From assembly GCF_035917235.1 (NCBI RefSeq), contig NZ_CP108423.1, positions 3,971,001 through 4,035,000 on the forward strand: DNA of 64,000 bases, read 5' to 3'. Positions 52,801 to 60,780 of the stretch are shown piece by piece. The DNA comes from Streptomyces sp. NBC_01294. GTDB lineage: Bacteria > Actinomycetota > Actinomycetes > Streptomycetales > Streptomycetaceae. The translations under genes and the position numbers were made by a program. The notes under the pieces are model-generated. The model saw nothing but the letters and a program-made list of their open reading frames with translations. It was not told the DNA's origin and did not search any database. Numbering within the stretch: the stretch's first letter is position 1; each line of letters starts with the position of its first letter.

Positions 52801-53054
52801 GCCTTGCGGACCTGGTGCGCCGCGGTCACCGGCGGGTCGTTCTCCCAGGTCGCCTGCACGAGCCGGGCGACGGGCACCACCCGGCCGGCTTCGAGGAGCA
52901 ACATGCACAGGACCCGTTCCTGGATCGATCCCCCCAGCCGCAGCCGTTTCTCGTCGACCCAGCCCTCAAGTGACCCCAGCACGTTGAAGCGCGTCCTGTC
53001 CCCCACAGGATCCACGCTCCGTCTCTCCCCGGAATCCGAATCCGCCCCCGGCAT
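49827..53054 (-). CDS. AfsR/SARP-type STAND regulator
   Basis: 1075 aa. OmpR-like winged-helix DNA-binding domain (about residues 25-100), bacterial transcriptional activation domain (about 110-255), and a Pro/Ala/Glu-rich linker with repeated RPAPEP units (about 265-340). An NB-ARC ATPase domain follows with Walker A GMGGMGKTTLAVR near 390 and MLLLCDNAVDAA. C-terminal TPR-like repeats run from about 700. Such regulators activate specialised metabolism, often downstream of Ser/Thr kinases. ATG 53054 chosen; a longer start at 53111 is possible. Divergent from a second STAND gene, 176 bp apart. Confidence 0.9.
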   Translation of the reverse strand: MPGADSDSGERRSVDPVGDRTRFNVLGSLEGWVDEKRLRLGGSIQERVLCMLLLEAGRVVPVARLVQATWENDPPVTAAHQVRKAVADLRRRIPDGTEVIVTDGPGYRVVVADDQVDLLEFDALTKDAARAVRQGRQSEAADLLRAALALWRGSVLSGVGGPVIEAAATALEERRLAAAEQLFDLCLALGESGELISGLRELITRHPLRETLRGQLMLALYRSGRQAEALKEYGEVRGLLVDELGIDPGPRLARLYEAILRDSPELATPERPAPVRPAPEPAAPVRPAPEPAVVPVRPAPEEAAPEPAARAQPVPGQAREQPQSQPLSPAPPGDAAPAPADAPCTLPYDLPDFTGRVKELAELFDYAQDEGRGGERHSRIVAIDGMGGMGKTTLAVRAAHHLAPRYPDGQLHIDLHGFTPGRQPVTPAAALDSLLRALGTPGDRIPEDLEGRTGLWRSRLDGRRMLLLCDNAVDAAQIRPLLPASPGCLVLITSRGRLLDLDGVEWVSIGMMEPEDSTSLMTETLGTNRVGAEPEASAELAELCGHLPLALRIATARLRNRPRWTVRYLVERLRDETRRMDELSSGERSVAATLRLSYLAMDEEYRTAFRILSLYPCAGTDVHSAAALLGTAVRDAEDALEFLLDVHLVQQPDIGLYTFHDLVRSFAQSLRGPATAADDAAAVERLLGYYLTTSNAACEMLFPGRERRPTGIPPYHGERPYFRNADQAVSWFDREQAGLLAAVSLAERCGHDRYAACLSRNVGFHLHAHGQLDEFWSVGHLAVAAARRLDDPALLGISLANLGAACWKLGRFEEGLEVATEARDTAVRAGDRHTEAHSESTIGLLMSMLGRYEEALPLLERAVAMARELGNPRAEAEALTILSTLYERWGRYPEAAAAARQALDVGGDPVNEIMALTDLAFAHVGLGEDADAHESLKRARDLCDETRSPGDVALVFALSAQVAEQRGDGSQARAFAERALVLGRTSGAPIRLAKVVNVLGQLHMTWGEHEEALALHAQAYKIAAPMSFRSEEAFALVGLARAAEALGDAETAAGHRAAAEELFDFMGLPEHRRSH

Positions 53055-53229
53055 CGGGCATCCACCCCCAAGTGAACAGGGCCCCTGGCCAGGCCATGTC
53101 AACCGGATCATAGGGGTTCCTGCTAGCGCGCGGTAAGCATCCGGTAGCAGATCGGGAAGGGCGACATCGACAGTTCACGAGCAGGCCGCAGCAGGCAGCA
53201 CACGGAGCGAATGCCAAAGGAGCAGAGTC

Positions 53230-54678
53230 GTGGGAAGACTGGAGAGACCGCTGGCCCCCGATGCCGGACCAGTCACCGCGTTCGCCCGGGAGTTGCGCAG
53301 GCTGCGGGCCGCGGCCGGCAGTCCCGGCTACCGCGACATGGCCACGCGGGCCATGTTCTCCGCCTCGGTGCTCTCCGACGCGGCCGCCGGATACCGCCTC
53401 CCGACCCTTCAGGTGGCCCTCGCCTTCGCGGAGGCCTGTGGCGGGGACCGCGCCGGCTGGGAGCGCCGCTGGCACGAGGCGGCGCGCGCCGAGGGCGATG
53501 ACGGAGCGGCCCGGCCGGCGGCCAAGGCCGTCCAGCAGCACCAGGAGAACGAGCTGCGCGCCGCCGGCGTGCGCGCCGTCCTGCCGCCGCCCGCCCAGCT
53601 GCCGATGGAGCCCCACCCGCTGGTGGGACGGGGTGCACTGCTCCAGCAGGCCAGGGCCATGACGGCCCCTTCGTATGGTGAACAGCGCGCCGTCGCCCCC
53701 CTCGTGATCAGTGGTCAGGTCGGCGCGGGCAAGACCGCCTTCGCCCTGCGGCTCGCCCACGAGCTCGCCGTGAACCTGCCCGACGGGCAGCTCTACGCGA
53801 ACCTGGACCCGGCCGCGGACGGACGCAAGGACGCCGCCGGGATCGCGGGCGGCTTCCTGGAGGCGCTCGGCATCCCCGCCGACCGCATCCCGAACGACCC
53901 CGGGCAGCGGATCGGCCTGTACCGCTCGCTGCTCAACCGGCGGCGGCTGCTCGTGGTGCTGGACGGCGTCCAGCACGAGCGCCAGGTACGGGAGCTGCTC
54001 ATCGCGGCGCCCGAGAGCCGCATCATCATCACCAGCCGCTCCCGGCTGCTGGGCCTCGACGGAATTGGCCGGATCCGGCTGCCCGCCCTGGACCGCGACG
54101 AGTCGATGGAGCTGCTCGCGCAGCTGCTGGGCGGCGACCGGGTCGGCACCGAGCCGCGCGCCTGCCTGCGCCTCGCCGATGCCTGCGGGGACCTGCCGCT
54201 GGCGCTGAACCTGGCCGGCCGGCGCATCGCGGCCCGGCCCGAGTGGATGCTCCAGGACGCCGTGTCCGAGCTGCTCGGCGACGGACGGCCGGAGCCCGGC
54301 CGGTTCCTGAGACGGCTGCAGGTCGGGGACGACTCCCTGAGCGTCCGCCTCGACAGCGCCTACCGGCTGCTGACCCCGTGGGCCCGGCTGATGCTGCGCC
54401 AGTTCGCCGACTCGGACAACCCGCCCTCCGTGGACAACGTCGTGTACGAGTCCGCGGACGCGCTCGCCGTCCTGGTCGAGCGGTCCGCCCAGCCGGTGGA
54501 GGACCTCCTCGAACGGCTCCTCGACGCGGGCCTGCTCGACCACTCCGACCTGCCGGTGCAGTACGGACTGACCCCGATGGCCCGGGCCTTCGCGCTGGCC
54601 CAGCCGGACCCTACGGAGGAGGCGCCGGCGCCCGCCGCCCGCCCCGGGGCGCCCGTGCACGCGCGGCTCCCGCGGTAG
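53230..54678 (+). CDS. XRE-type HTH fused to NB-ARC ATPase
   Basis: 482 aa. N-terminal helix-turn-helix (about residues 14-90, FARELRRLRAAAGSPGYRDMA, LPTLQVALAFAEACGG), linker, then NB-ARC domain with Walker A SGQVGAGKTAF near 160, Walker B LLVVLDGVQ and RIIITSRSRLLGLDG. Unlike typical STAND proteins, it has no C-terminal TPR/WD sensor after the winged helix and ends with a Pro/Ala tail. GTG follows AAAGGAG. It is convergent with the accessory operon and divergent from the AfsR-like gene; it is probably their local regulator. Confidence 0.85.
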   Translation: MGRLERPLAPDAGPVTAFARELRRLRAAAGSPGYRDMATRAMFSASVLSDAAAGYRLPTLQVALAFAEACGGDRAGWERRWHEAARAEGDDGAARPAAKAVQQHQENELRAAGVRAVLPPPAQLPMEPHPLVGRGALLQQARAMTAPSYGEQRAVAPLVISGQVGAGKTAFALRLAHELAVNLPDGQLYANLDPAADGRKDAAGIAGGFLEALGIPADRIPNDPGQRIGLYRSLLNRRRLLVVLDGVQHERQVRELLIAAPESRIIITSRSRLLGLDGIGRIRLPALDRDESMELLAQLLGGDRVGTEPRACLRLADACGDLPLALNLAGRRIAARPEWMLQDAVSELLGDGRPEPGRFLRRLQVGDDSLSVRLDSAYRLLTPWARLMLRQFADSDNPPSVDNVVYESADALAVLVERSAQPVEDLLERLLDAGLLDHSDLPVQYGLTPMARAFALAQPDPTEEAPAPAARPGAPVHARLPR

Positions 54679-54700
54679 TCCCGGCCGGCCGCCCGCCCGC

Positions 54701-55687
54701 TCATGTCTTCCTCGCGTCGTAGGTGATCGTGACGTAGAGGTGTTCGTCGAGGATCTTCGACAGGGGAATGCCGGGCCGGCCGAGACGGGCGCACAGGGCC
54801 ACCTCGTCCGTGCCGCCGGCCTCCGCGAGCGCCGCACGCGCCCAGCTCCGGCCGATCCGCAGGTGGCGGCCGAAGGCCGCCCCGTCGCGGGCCCCGTGGA
54901 GCCGGTCGGCGATGGCCGCGTCCCAGGGCATGACCGAGGCGGGGCGCAGGGCGTACAGCGCCTTGGAGGCGGCGGTCGGGCCGAGGCTGCGGCGGCCGAT
55001 CGGCAGGGCCGCCAGTTCCTCGTAGGCCCGGACGAACCGGGCGATGTCGCGCGGGGTGAGCCCGGCCAGCGGTGCGTCCGGCAGGCGGTGGCGTCCCCAC
55101 CAGGCGGCGAGCCCCTCGCCGAACAGGTCGGGCTCGCCCTCGCGCGGGTAGCGGATCCGGCAGCCCCAGGAGTTCAGCCAGCGGTGCAGGGCCGTGCGGT
55201 GCCCGGCGTCGGAGAGGTCGAGGGCGCCCGCCGTCTCCTCGCGCAGCGCCAGCCAGCTGCGGTCGACTCCCGCGAACCCGTTGAACACCTCGGCCGAGGC
55301 CTCCAGTTCGGCCAGGGTCGGGGCGGGCGGGGGCTCCGGTGCGGCGGGCGGGTCCAGGTGCTCGCGGGCGACCCGGGCCGGCACCACCATCCGCCAGGCC
55401 TCGGTCACCAGCTCCGTCAGCTCGTCCAGGTCCAGGGCCGGGAGCCTGGCCTCCACCCAGTGGAACCGCAGGTCGGACTCGCGCGGCAGGAAGAACTTCT
55501 CCGGCTCGGCGGCGACGAGCGCCGCCCGCTCCTCCTTGGGGAAGGCGAAGCCCAGTTCGCTCTCGTCCCGGGAGAGCGCCAGATAGACGATCTGGCCGAT
55601 CCGGAACTTCACCCGGTCCCGGATCAGGTGCTCCTCGGTCCTGGGCAGGGCGAGCGCGAGCCGCCGTACGTCGTGCACCGTGACCAC
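54701..55687 (-). CDS. MmcQ/YjbR-like domain fused to an unknown C-terminal domain
   Basis: 328 aa from GTG 55687, which follows GGAGGAGG; GTG 55720 (overlapping the upstream stop by 4 bp) would add 11 residues. Residues 1-105 match the MmcQ/YjbR fold (TVHDVRRLALALPRTEEHL, FRIGQIVYLALSRDE, WVEARLPALD). Residues of about 150-328 form a separate helical domain containing RWLNSWGCRIRYPREGEP and ASKALYALRPASVMPWDAAI, which I do not recognise. Last gene of the accessory operon. Function unknown. Confidence 0.75.
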   Translation of the reverse strand: MVTVHDVRRLALALPRTEEHLIRDRVKFRIGQIVYLALSRDESELGFAFPKEERAALVAAEPEKFFLPRESDLRFHWVEARLPALDLDELTELVTEAWRMVVPARVAREHLDPPAAPEPPPAPTLAELEASAEVFNGFAGVDRSWLALREETAGALDLSDAGHRTALHRWLNSWGCRIRYPREGEPDLFGEGLAAWWGRHRLPDAPLAGLTPRDIARFVRAYEELAALPIGRRSLGPTAASKALYALRPASVMPWDAAIADRLHGARDGAAFGRHLRIGRSWARAALAEAGGTDEVALCARLGRPGIPLSKILDEHLYVTITYDARKT

Positions 55688-55716
55688 CGTGTCCTCCTCC
55701 ACTTCCGGCCGCCGGC

Positions 55717-56862
55717 TCACAGGCCCGCGAGCTGCGGGGCGTGGACGTCCAGCGGTGGCCCGTCGAGCGCGCCGAGGCCGATCAGCGACGGACTCCTGCC
55801 GGTCAGCCGGTCGGCCAGCGACCGTGCGATGAGCGGCGCGAACTTGAAGGATGTGCCACCGCAGGCCGCGTACGCGTATCCCGCGCCGCCTAGGGCGACC
55901 AGCAGCGGGCCGCCGGTCTCGGTGAAGGACGTGTAGTAGGCGTCCTTGGCGGCGGTGACCCAGGCCGGGCCGAAGCCGGGGAGGATGTCCCCGAACTCCT
56001 TCTCCAGCTTGCGCTGCCAGTACGGGTCGGTGGCGTAGTCGGTGATGTCGTCCACCACCCGGCAGGCGGTGGCCGAGGTCAGTTTGAGGGCCGTGCCCGC
56101 CACCGGCGGGATCAGCCAGGCCCCGCCCCTGGTGCCCAGGGCCGGGATGGCCGGGGTGGCCGCCCAGGCCCGCGCCTGGTTGCGGGGCACCCGGCAGTAG
56201 AGGAGGGACTGCCGGTGCAGGGTCAGCCGTTCCGCGACGGCCTGCGGCAGCAGGCCCCGGGACCAGGGCCCCACCGCCACGAGCACCGCGTCACCGTGCA
56301 GCACCCGCCCGTCCACCAGCCGTACGCTGCCGCTCTCGCCGTCCACGGCGGTCACGGCCCGGTGCTCGATCAGCTCGATGCCCCGCTGCCACTTCAGCCA
56401 GCCGACACAGGCGGCCAGGACGCGTTCGGCGAGCAGGACCCCCGCCTCGTCCTCGAGCACCGCGCCGAGACCGCCGTCCACGTGCAGGTGCGGATAGCGG
56501 TCGGACAGGCCGGCCGCCGTCAGCTCCCTCGCGCTGCCCCCGGCGTCGCCGAGCATCGCCGCGCCGTCCGCCGCCGCCGCGGGCGGCAGCACGGTGAGCG
56601 CGCCGACCTGCTCGTAGAACCGCGTCAGGAAGAGCTCTTCCAGTTCGACCCAGCGGCGGTGTGCCCGCAGCGCGGCCTCCGTGGTCCGCGGATCCGCGGG
56701 GTGCAGGGCCCGCAGGATCCGGTGCTGGTCGAAAGAGGTGGCTCTGCTGTGCGGGATGGGGCCTTGGTCCACGACCGTGACCTTGTGTCCTTCGAGCACG
56801 CACTCGACCGCCGTGAGCAGGGCGATCACACCGCCGCCCACTACCGTCACCCTCGCCGACAT
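55717..56862 (-). CDS. FAD-dependent amine/amino acid oxidase (DAO family)
   Basis: 381 aa. Dinucleotide-binding motif VTVVGGGVIALLTAVECVLE at residues 5-24, then HSRATSFDQHRI and LVALGGAGYAYAACGGTSFK near the C-terminus, like SolA/monomeric sarcosine oxidase and glycine oxidase. It likely oxidises a C-N bond of an amino acid or N-methyl amino acid to an imine. ATG 56862 with AGGAGG 4 bases upstream. In the operon it lies between an ATP-grasp ligase and the YjbR-type gene and would be a tailoring enzyme. Confidence 0.85.
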   Translation of the reverse strand: MSARVTVVGGGVIALLTAVECVLEGHKVTVVDQGPIPHSRATSFDQHRILRALHPADPRTTEAALRAHRRWVELEELFLTRFYEQVGALTVLPPAAAADGAAMLGDAGGSARELTAAGLSDRYPHLHVDGGLGAVLEDEAGVLLAERVLAACVGWLKWQRGIELIEHRAVTAVDGESGSVRLVDGRVLHGDAVLVAVGPWSRGLLPQAVAERLTLHRQSLLYCRVPRNQARAWAATPAIPALGTRGGAWLIPPVAGTALKLTSATACRVVDDITDYATDPYWQRKLEKEFGDILPGFGPAWVTAAKDAYYTSFTETGGPLLVALGGAGYAYAACGGTSFKFAPLIARSLADRLTGRSPSLIGLGALDGPPLDVHAPQLAGL

Positions 56863-56898
56863 CACACACCTCCTTTCCGTGTTCCGATGGCCTGTGGG

Positions 56899-58161
56899 TC
56901 AGCTGTCGAGGACGATCGTGGTCAGCGCCGTCGCCTTGGCGAGGGACTCCTCGCAGCTCAGCGGGGAGTCGCCGGCGCAGATCACGTTGGCGTACCGGCT
57001 GAGGTAGCCCTCCGGCGGCAGCAGCAGCGAGGTGCCTGGCCGGACCATGACGTTCGCCTCCAGCAGCCCCGGGCTGTCCGGGAGGGAGGGCACGTCGACC
57101 GAGCGGACCGTGCCGTTGCGGTGCGGGTAGAGGAAGCGGATGCCCACGGTGCGGGCCCTGGCCGGCGTCCACGCGGGCCGGCTGCCGGTGGCGACCTCGA
57201 CGGCCACCTCGCCCGGCTCGATCCCGGTGGCGAGACTGCCGAGGTACGGGATGAGGTCGCCGCCCAGCCGGGCGTTCACCTCGATGATCACCGGGCCGCG
57301 GGAGGTCAGCTTCACCTCGGTGTGGGTGATCCCGTAGCCGATGCCCAGGGCGCGGTGGGCTTCCCCGAGTACGCCGAGCAGTTCCTCGTCGGCCAGCAGC
57401 GGGTCGGTGGCGCTGACCATGTGCCCGGTCTCCTCGAAGTAGGGCTCCAGGCCCACTTCCTTGTGCGCGAGGAAGAGCGGGGTCCAGCTGCCGTCGAAGA
57501 CCGCTCCGTCGATGCTGATCTCGGGTCCCATGACGCATTCCTCGACCAGCACCCCGCCCTCGTAGGCGCTGTTCCCGCCGTGGCTGGCGGTGTCCGCGAC
57601 CTCGAAGGCCGCGCGGACCGCCTCGGGTCCGTCGACCCGGATGACGCCGATGCTCGCCCCCATGCCGCGGGGCTTGAGCACGACCGGGTAGCCGAAGGAG
57701 TCGGCCGCGGCGAGCGCCTCCCCGGCGTCGGTCACGCAGGCGAAGTGCGGCTGCGGCAGCCCGGCGGCGGTCAGCAGTTGCCGGGTGTTGTGCTTGTTGC
57801 GGCAGTTGTCGGCGCCCCGCGGGGTCAGGCCGGGCAGTCCGAGCCGTTCGGCGATGAGCGCGGTGGTCACCACGAGCGTCTCGTCGTAGCTGAACACCCC
57901 CACCACCCGGTGCTCGGCGGCCACCGCCTCGGCGGCCGCGATCAGCGCCTCCTGGTCGGGCACCAGGCGTTCCCGGTCGAGCAGTTCGACCGTGGTGGAG
58001 CCGATGACGTACTGCGTCTGCCAGGTCGGCTCCGCCGCGTCCAGGATCCAGATCGGGCGTCGGCGGGCCGCGCCCGCGAGCAGGTACTCGCGGTAGGCCT
58101 GCTGTCCGCTGCCGACCAGGATCACCACGCCGTCATCGGTCACGTTGGCGTCATCAGTCAT
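56899..58161 (-). CDS. ATP-grasp ligase (amino acid ligase-like)
   Basis: 420 aa. N-terminal Rossmann-like domain (DDGVVILVGSGQQAYREYLL), a middle domain with KHNTRQLLTAAGLPQP and ATP-binding YPVVLKPRGMGASIGVIRV, and the metal-binding VIIEVNARLGGDLIPYLGS near residue 295. It resembles BacD/carboxylate-amine ligases that make dipeptides or amides with ATP via an acyl phosphate. ATG 58161 with GAGG 9 bases upstream, 5 bp after the YbaK-like gene. It is likely a core bond-forming enzyme of the cluster. Confidence 0.85.
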   Translation of the reverse strand: MTDDANVTDDGVVILVGSGQQAYREYLLAGAARRRPIWILDAAEPTWQTQYVIGSTTVELLDRERLVPDQEALIAAAEAVAAEHRVVGVFSYDETLVVTTALIAERLGLPGLTPRGADNCRNKHNTRQLLTAAGLPQPHFACVTDAGEALAAADSFGYPVVLKPRGMGASIGVIRVDGPEAVRAAFEVADTASHGGNSAYEGGVLVEECVMGPEISIDGAVFDGSWTPLFLAHKEVGLEPYFEETGHMVSATDPLLADEELLGVLGEAHRALGIGYGITHTEVKLTSRGPVIIEVNARLGGDLIPYLGSLATGIEPGEVAVEVATGSRPAWTPARARTVGIRFLYPHRNGTVRSVDVPSLPDSPGLLEANVMVRPGTSLLLPPEGYLSRYANVICAGDSPLSCEESLAKATALTTIVLDS

Positions 58162-58166
58162 GTTCG

Positions 58167-58670
58167 TCACCTCGCGGAGTGGGTCAGGACCCGGTCCCCG
58201 GCCGTCGCGATGGCCGCGACCTGCGGCGTGGCGATGGCCAGGTAGTCGGGGGTGGACAGGGCCACGGAGCGGTCCAGGCGGGCCGCGTTGAAGTAGAGCT
58301 CTTCGGTGAGGATCAGGCCCTCGTCGACGACGAGGTGCAGATCGGGATGGAAGCTCAGCGGCATCACCGTGCCGCAGACGCTGCCGGCCAGCCGCTCGGC
58401 GATCTCGGGGGTGGCGAAGGCCGTGCGGCCCCCGCCGAACAGCGCGGCGACCGCGTCCAGGTCGACCTGCCGGTCCCCGGGCACCACCGCGAGCACGTAC
58501 TTGCCGACCCGCTTGGTGATGCTGACGCGGACGATGATGCACTTGGCGGCCTGCTCCAGCGGGTGGCCGCGCAGGACGCTCGCCAGGTCCGTCCGGCCCT
58601 CGGCCGGGTGGTCGATCAGCCGGTAGCGGGCCCGGTGCCCGTCGAGGAGGTCGATCAGCCGCTGGTACAT
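58167..58670 (-). CDS. YbaK/ProX-like aminoacyl-tRNA deacylase
   Basis: 167 aa. The YbaK/EbsC fold is clear: RYRLIDHPAEGRTDL, conserved Lys in QAAKCIIVRV near residue 42, YVLAVVPGDRQVDLDAVA near 58, and GTVMPLSFHPDLHLVVDEG near 100. Family members hydrolyse mischarged tRNAs carrying amino acid analogues. Its ATG shares one base with the stop of the solute-binding gene (TGATG). In this operon it may protect translation from a nonproteinogenic amino acid made by the pathway (inference). Confidence 0.85.
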   Translation of the reverse strand: MYQRLIDLLDGHRARYRLIDHPAEGRTDLASVLRGHPLEQAAKCIIVRVSITKRVGKYVLAVVPGDRQVDLDAVAALFGGGRTAFATPEIAERLAGSVCGTVMPLSFHPDLHLVVDEGLILTEELYFNAARLDRSVALSTPDYLAIATPQVAAIATAGDRVLTHSAR

Positions 58671-60448
58671 CACCGCTCCTCGCCGACGTAGTGCCAGTCC
58701 TCGGGGTTGATCAGCCCGAAGGGGTTGACCGGGGCCACGCCCTGGAGGTCCTTGGCGACCTCCAGCAGCCGGAAGGGGAAGTTCGGCATCCAGATGACCG
58801 GGACCTGCTGCGCGATGTGGTCCTGGTAGGCGTAGAGGTCCTCCAGGTCGTCGCTGACCACCGTGCGGGCGATCAGCTCGTCCGCCTTCGGGTCGCTGTA
58901 GCTGCCGAAGTTGACCGAGGAGCCGGTCGAGTACAGGGCCTCTCCGGTCGGGTAGAAGCCGGGGCCGTAACCCCACCCGCCGTTCCAGTCGCTGAACTCC
59001 CACAGGCAGGGGCTGTCGGGGCCCGGCGTGCAGGTGGTGTCCTCCAGGACCAGGACGCTCGCCTCGACCTCGGTCAGCACGATCTCGATGCCGGCCCGTG
59101 CGGCGTCGGCGGCGAACTTCCGCATGACCTCGGTCAGGGTCTCGTGCCCCTTGGCGTACCGCATCGAGAACCGCAGCGGGGTGCCGGCGGGAATGCCCTC
59201 GCCCGCCTCCCCGGGTCCGGTGCCCTCGCGGACGCACGTACCCGGGGTGGAGCTGGTGTCCCAGCCGTTCTCGGTCAGGAAGCGGCGGGCCGCGTCGACG
59301 TCGAAGGGGTACGGGTCCCCGTGCGCGGCGGGCGAGAGGAGCGGGCTGTCCGGCAGCGCCGGGATGGGCCCGGTCGTCGGGTAGCCGTAGCCCTTGTAGA
59401 CGTCGCGGATGGCGCCCCGGGAGTCGAGGCAGGACTGCAGGGCCTGGCGGAAGTAGAGCTGCTTGAAGATCTTTCCGGCGACCGTCGGGTTGTTGAAGTT
59501 GATCGGGAAGTAATGGATCTTGTAGGTGAGCTGGGGCACGAGATCGTAGTGCTCGCCCAGCGGATTGGGGCCGCCGCGCTGCGGGTCCTCGGCCGGCTCG
59601 GTGACCTCGTCGAAGGGCAGGAAGCCGATCTGCACGCCGTCGAGCGCGTCCGGGCCGCGGCGGAGCATCTCGTACTGCTCGGTGTCCGAGGCCGTGGGCA
59701 CCAGCCGGAACTCGTCCAGGTAGGGCTTGTTGGGGCCCGAGTAGCTCTCGTTGGGCACCAGGACGGCCTCGCCCGAGACCCCGTCGATGGTGTAACTGCT
59801 CAGCTTCCAGGGACCGTTGACCACGCTCCACACCGGGCTGGTGTCCCAGCTCTTGCGCTCGTCGTTGCAGGCCCGCAGGTAGGCGTAGACCGCGGAGGCC
59901 TGCGCCGGGTCGTGGGTGGCGTCGGCCGGCCGGTCGTCGCCGGTGCGGTCCCATGCCCTGGGCAGCGGGGTGATGGTGCTGAACTGGTTCATCAGCACCC
60001 AGTTGTGCGAGTAGGCGCGGTCGAAGGTGAAGCTGACCTTGTCGTCGGCGACCTTCTCGTAGCCGGCCAGGTTGTCCGGGAAGAAGCCCGGCGTGTAGCC
60101 GCCGAAGCTGTCCTTCTCGGCCTCCAGGAGGTGCATCCACAGCATCACGTTGTCGGCGTCGACCGTCTCGCCGTTGGACCACTTGTAGGGCTTGACGGTG
60201 ATCGTCGCCGTCAGGCCGTCCTCGCTCCACTGCGGCGGCTCGGCCAGGCTGCGCTCGTAGTCGACCGTCGGCTGGCCGCCGCTGCCGTACCAGTACAGCG
60301 GGCGGTACATCAGCGTCTGGAACTCGTGCAGGTTGGCCACCCCGTAGTACTCGCCGGGGGTGAACGGGAAGATGAAGACCGGGCTGAAGCCGCTGGTGCA
60401 GGCCCAGGTCACGCTGCCCCCGCGGAGCGGGGTGGTGGGCGGGGTCAT
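58670..60448 (-). CDS. Family-5 peptide solute-binding protein without signal peptide
   Basis: 592 aa. The SBP_bac_5 (DppA/OppA-like) fold is evident: LAEPPQWSEDGLTATITVKP, YKWSNGETVDADNVMLWM, SGPNKPYLDEFRL, FRQALQSCLDSRGAIRDVY and a C-terminal WMPNFPFRLLEVAKD. Yet it begins MTPPTTPLRGGSVTWACTSG with no signal peptide or lipobox, and no ABC permease or ATPase genes are nearby. ATG 60448 has GGAGG 7 bases upstream and a 4-bp overlap with the preceding stop, so no longer start is likely. It may be a cytoplasmic binding or enzyme-like protein. Confidence 0.82.
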   Translation of the reverse strand: MTPPTTPLRGGSVTWACTSGFSPVFIFPFTPGEYYGVANLHEFQTLMYRPLYWYGSGGQPTVDYERSLAEPPQWSEDGLTATITVKPYKWSNGETVDADNVMLWMHLLEAEKDSFGGYTPGFFPDNLAGYEKVADDKVSFTFDRAYSHNWVLMNQFSTITPLPRAWDRTGDDRPADATHDPAQASAVYAYLRACNDERKSWDTSPVWSVVNGPWKLSSYTIDGVSGEAVLVPNESYSGPNKPYLDEFRLVPTASDTEQYEMLRRGPDALDGVQIGFLPFDEVTEPAEDPQRGGPNPLGEHYDLVPQLTYKIHYFPINFNNPTVAGKIFKQLYFRQALQSCLDSRGAIRDVYKGYGYPTTGPIPALPDSPLLSPAAHGDPYPFDVDAARRFLTENGWDTSSTPGTCVREGTGPGEAGEGIPAGTPLRFSMRYAKGHETLTEVMRKFAADAARAGIEIVLTEVEASVLVLEDTTCTPGPDSPCLWEFSDWNGGWGYGPGFYPTGEALYSTGSSVNFGSYSDPKADELIARTVVSDDLEDLYAYQDHIAQQVPVIWMPNFPFRLLEVAKDLQGVAPVNPFGLINPEDWHYVGEER

Positions 60449-60780
60449 CTCGGTACCTCCTCCAATGCGGATTCGCCGCTGTCCGCGTGGGCGCCGTAGC
60501 GCTCCCAGCGCTCGTTGAGCCGGATCCGTCCGTCGTCCAGGAACTCGGGGGTGCTCCAGCACCGCCCGGCGACCACCTCGCCGTCCGCGAGGACCATCGT
60601 GTAGGCGAATTCGAGGTTCCCGTCGGGCTCCACGCGCCCGTTCAGCGAGCCCCGGCGGACCGGACCTCCGTCGAAGTCCGCCCAGAGCAGGTCGCCTTCC
60701 TGGCGGTAGTGGCCGACGGGGGCGTCCTGGTCGGACGGGTAACCGGTGTTGCGGAAACTCCTGCCGTCGTAGTCGATCAC
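60445..60780 (-). CDS. Small conserved protein (often labelled N-acetylglutamate synthase-like)
   Basis: 111 aa from GTG 60780, which overlaps the upstream stop by 4 bp. IDYDGRSFRNTGYPSD start, then HYRQEGDLLWADFDGGPVRRG and DGRIRLNERWERYG. Proteins of this type occur widely in bacteria under an N-acetylglutamate synthase label that has little experimental basis. It looks like a small beta-barrel, lipocalin-like. Its stop overlaps the solute-binding gene by 4 bp. Role unknown. Confidence 0.75.
   Translation of the reverse strand: MIDYDGRSFRNTGYPSDQDAPVGHYRQEGDLLWADFDGGPVRRGSLNGRVEPDGNLEFAYTMVLADGEVVAGRCWSTPEFLDDGRIRLNERWERYGAHADSGESALEEVPR

Noticed and set aside
60449..60562. Upstream extension of the solute-binding protein that might hold a signal peptide
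   Set aside because: The upstream in-frame sequence is Arg-rich, overlaps the preceding gene and has no hydrophobic core.
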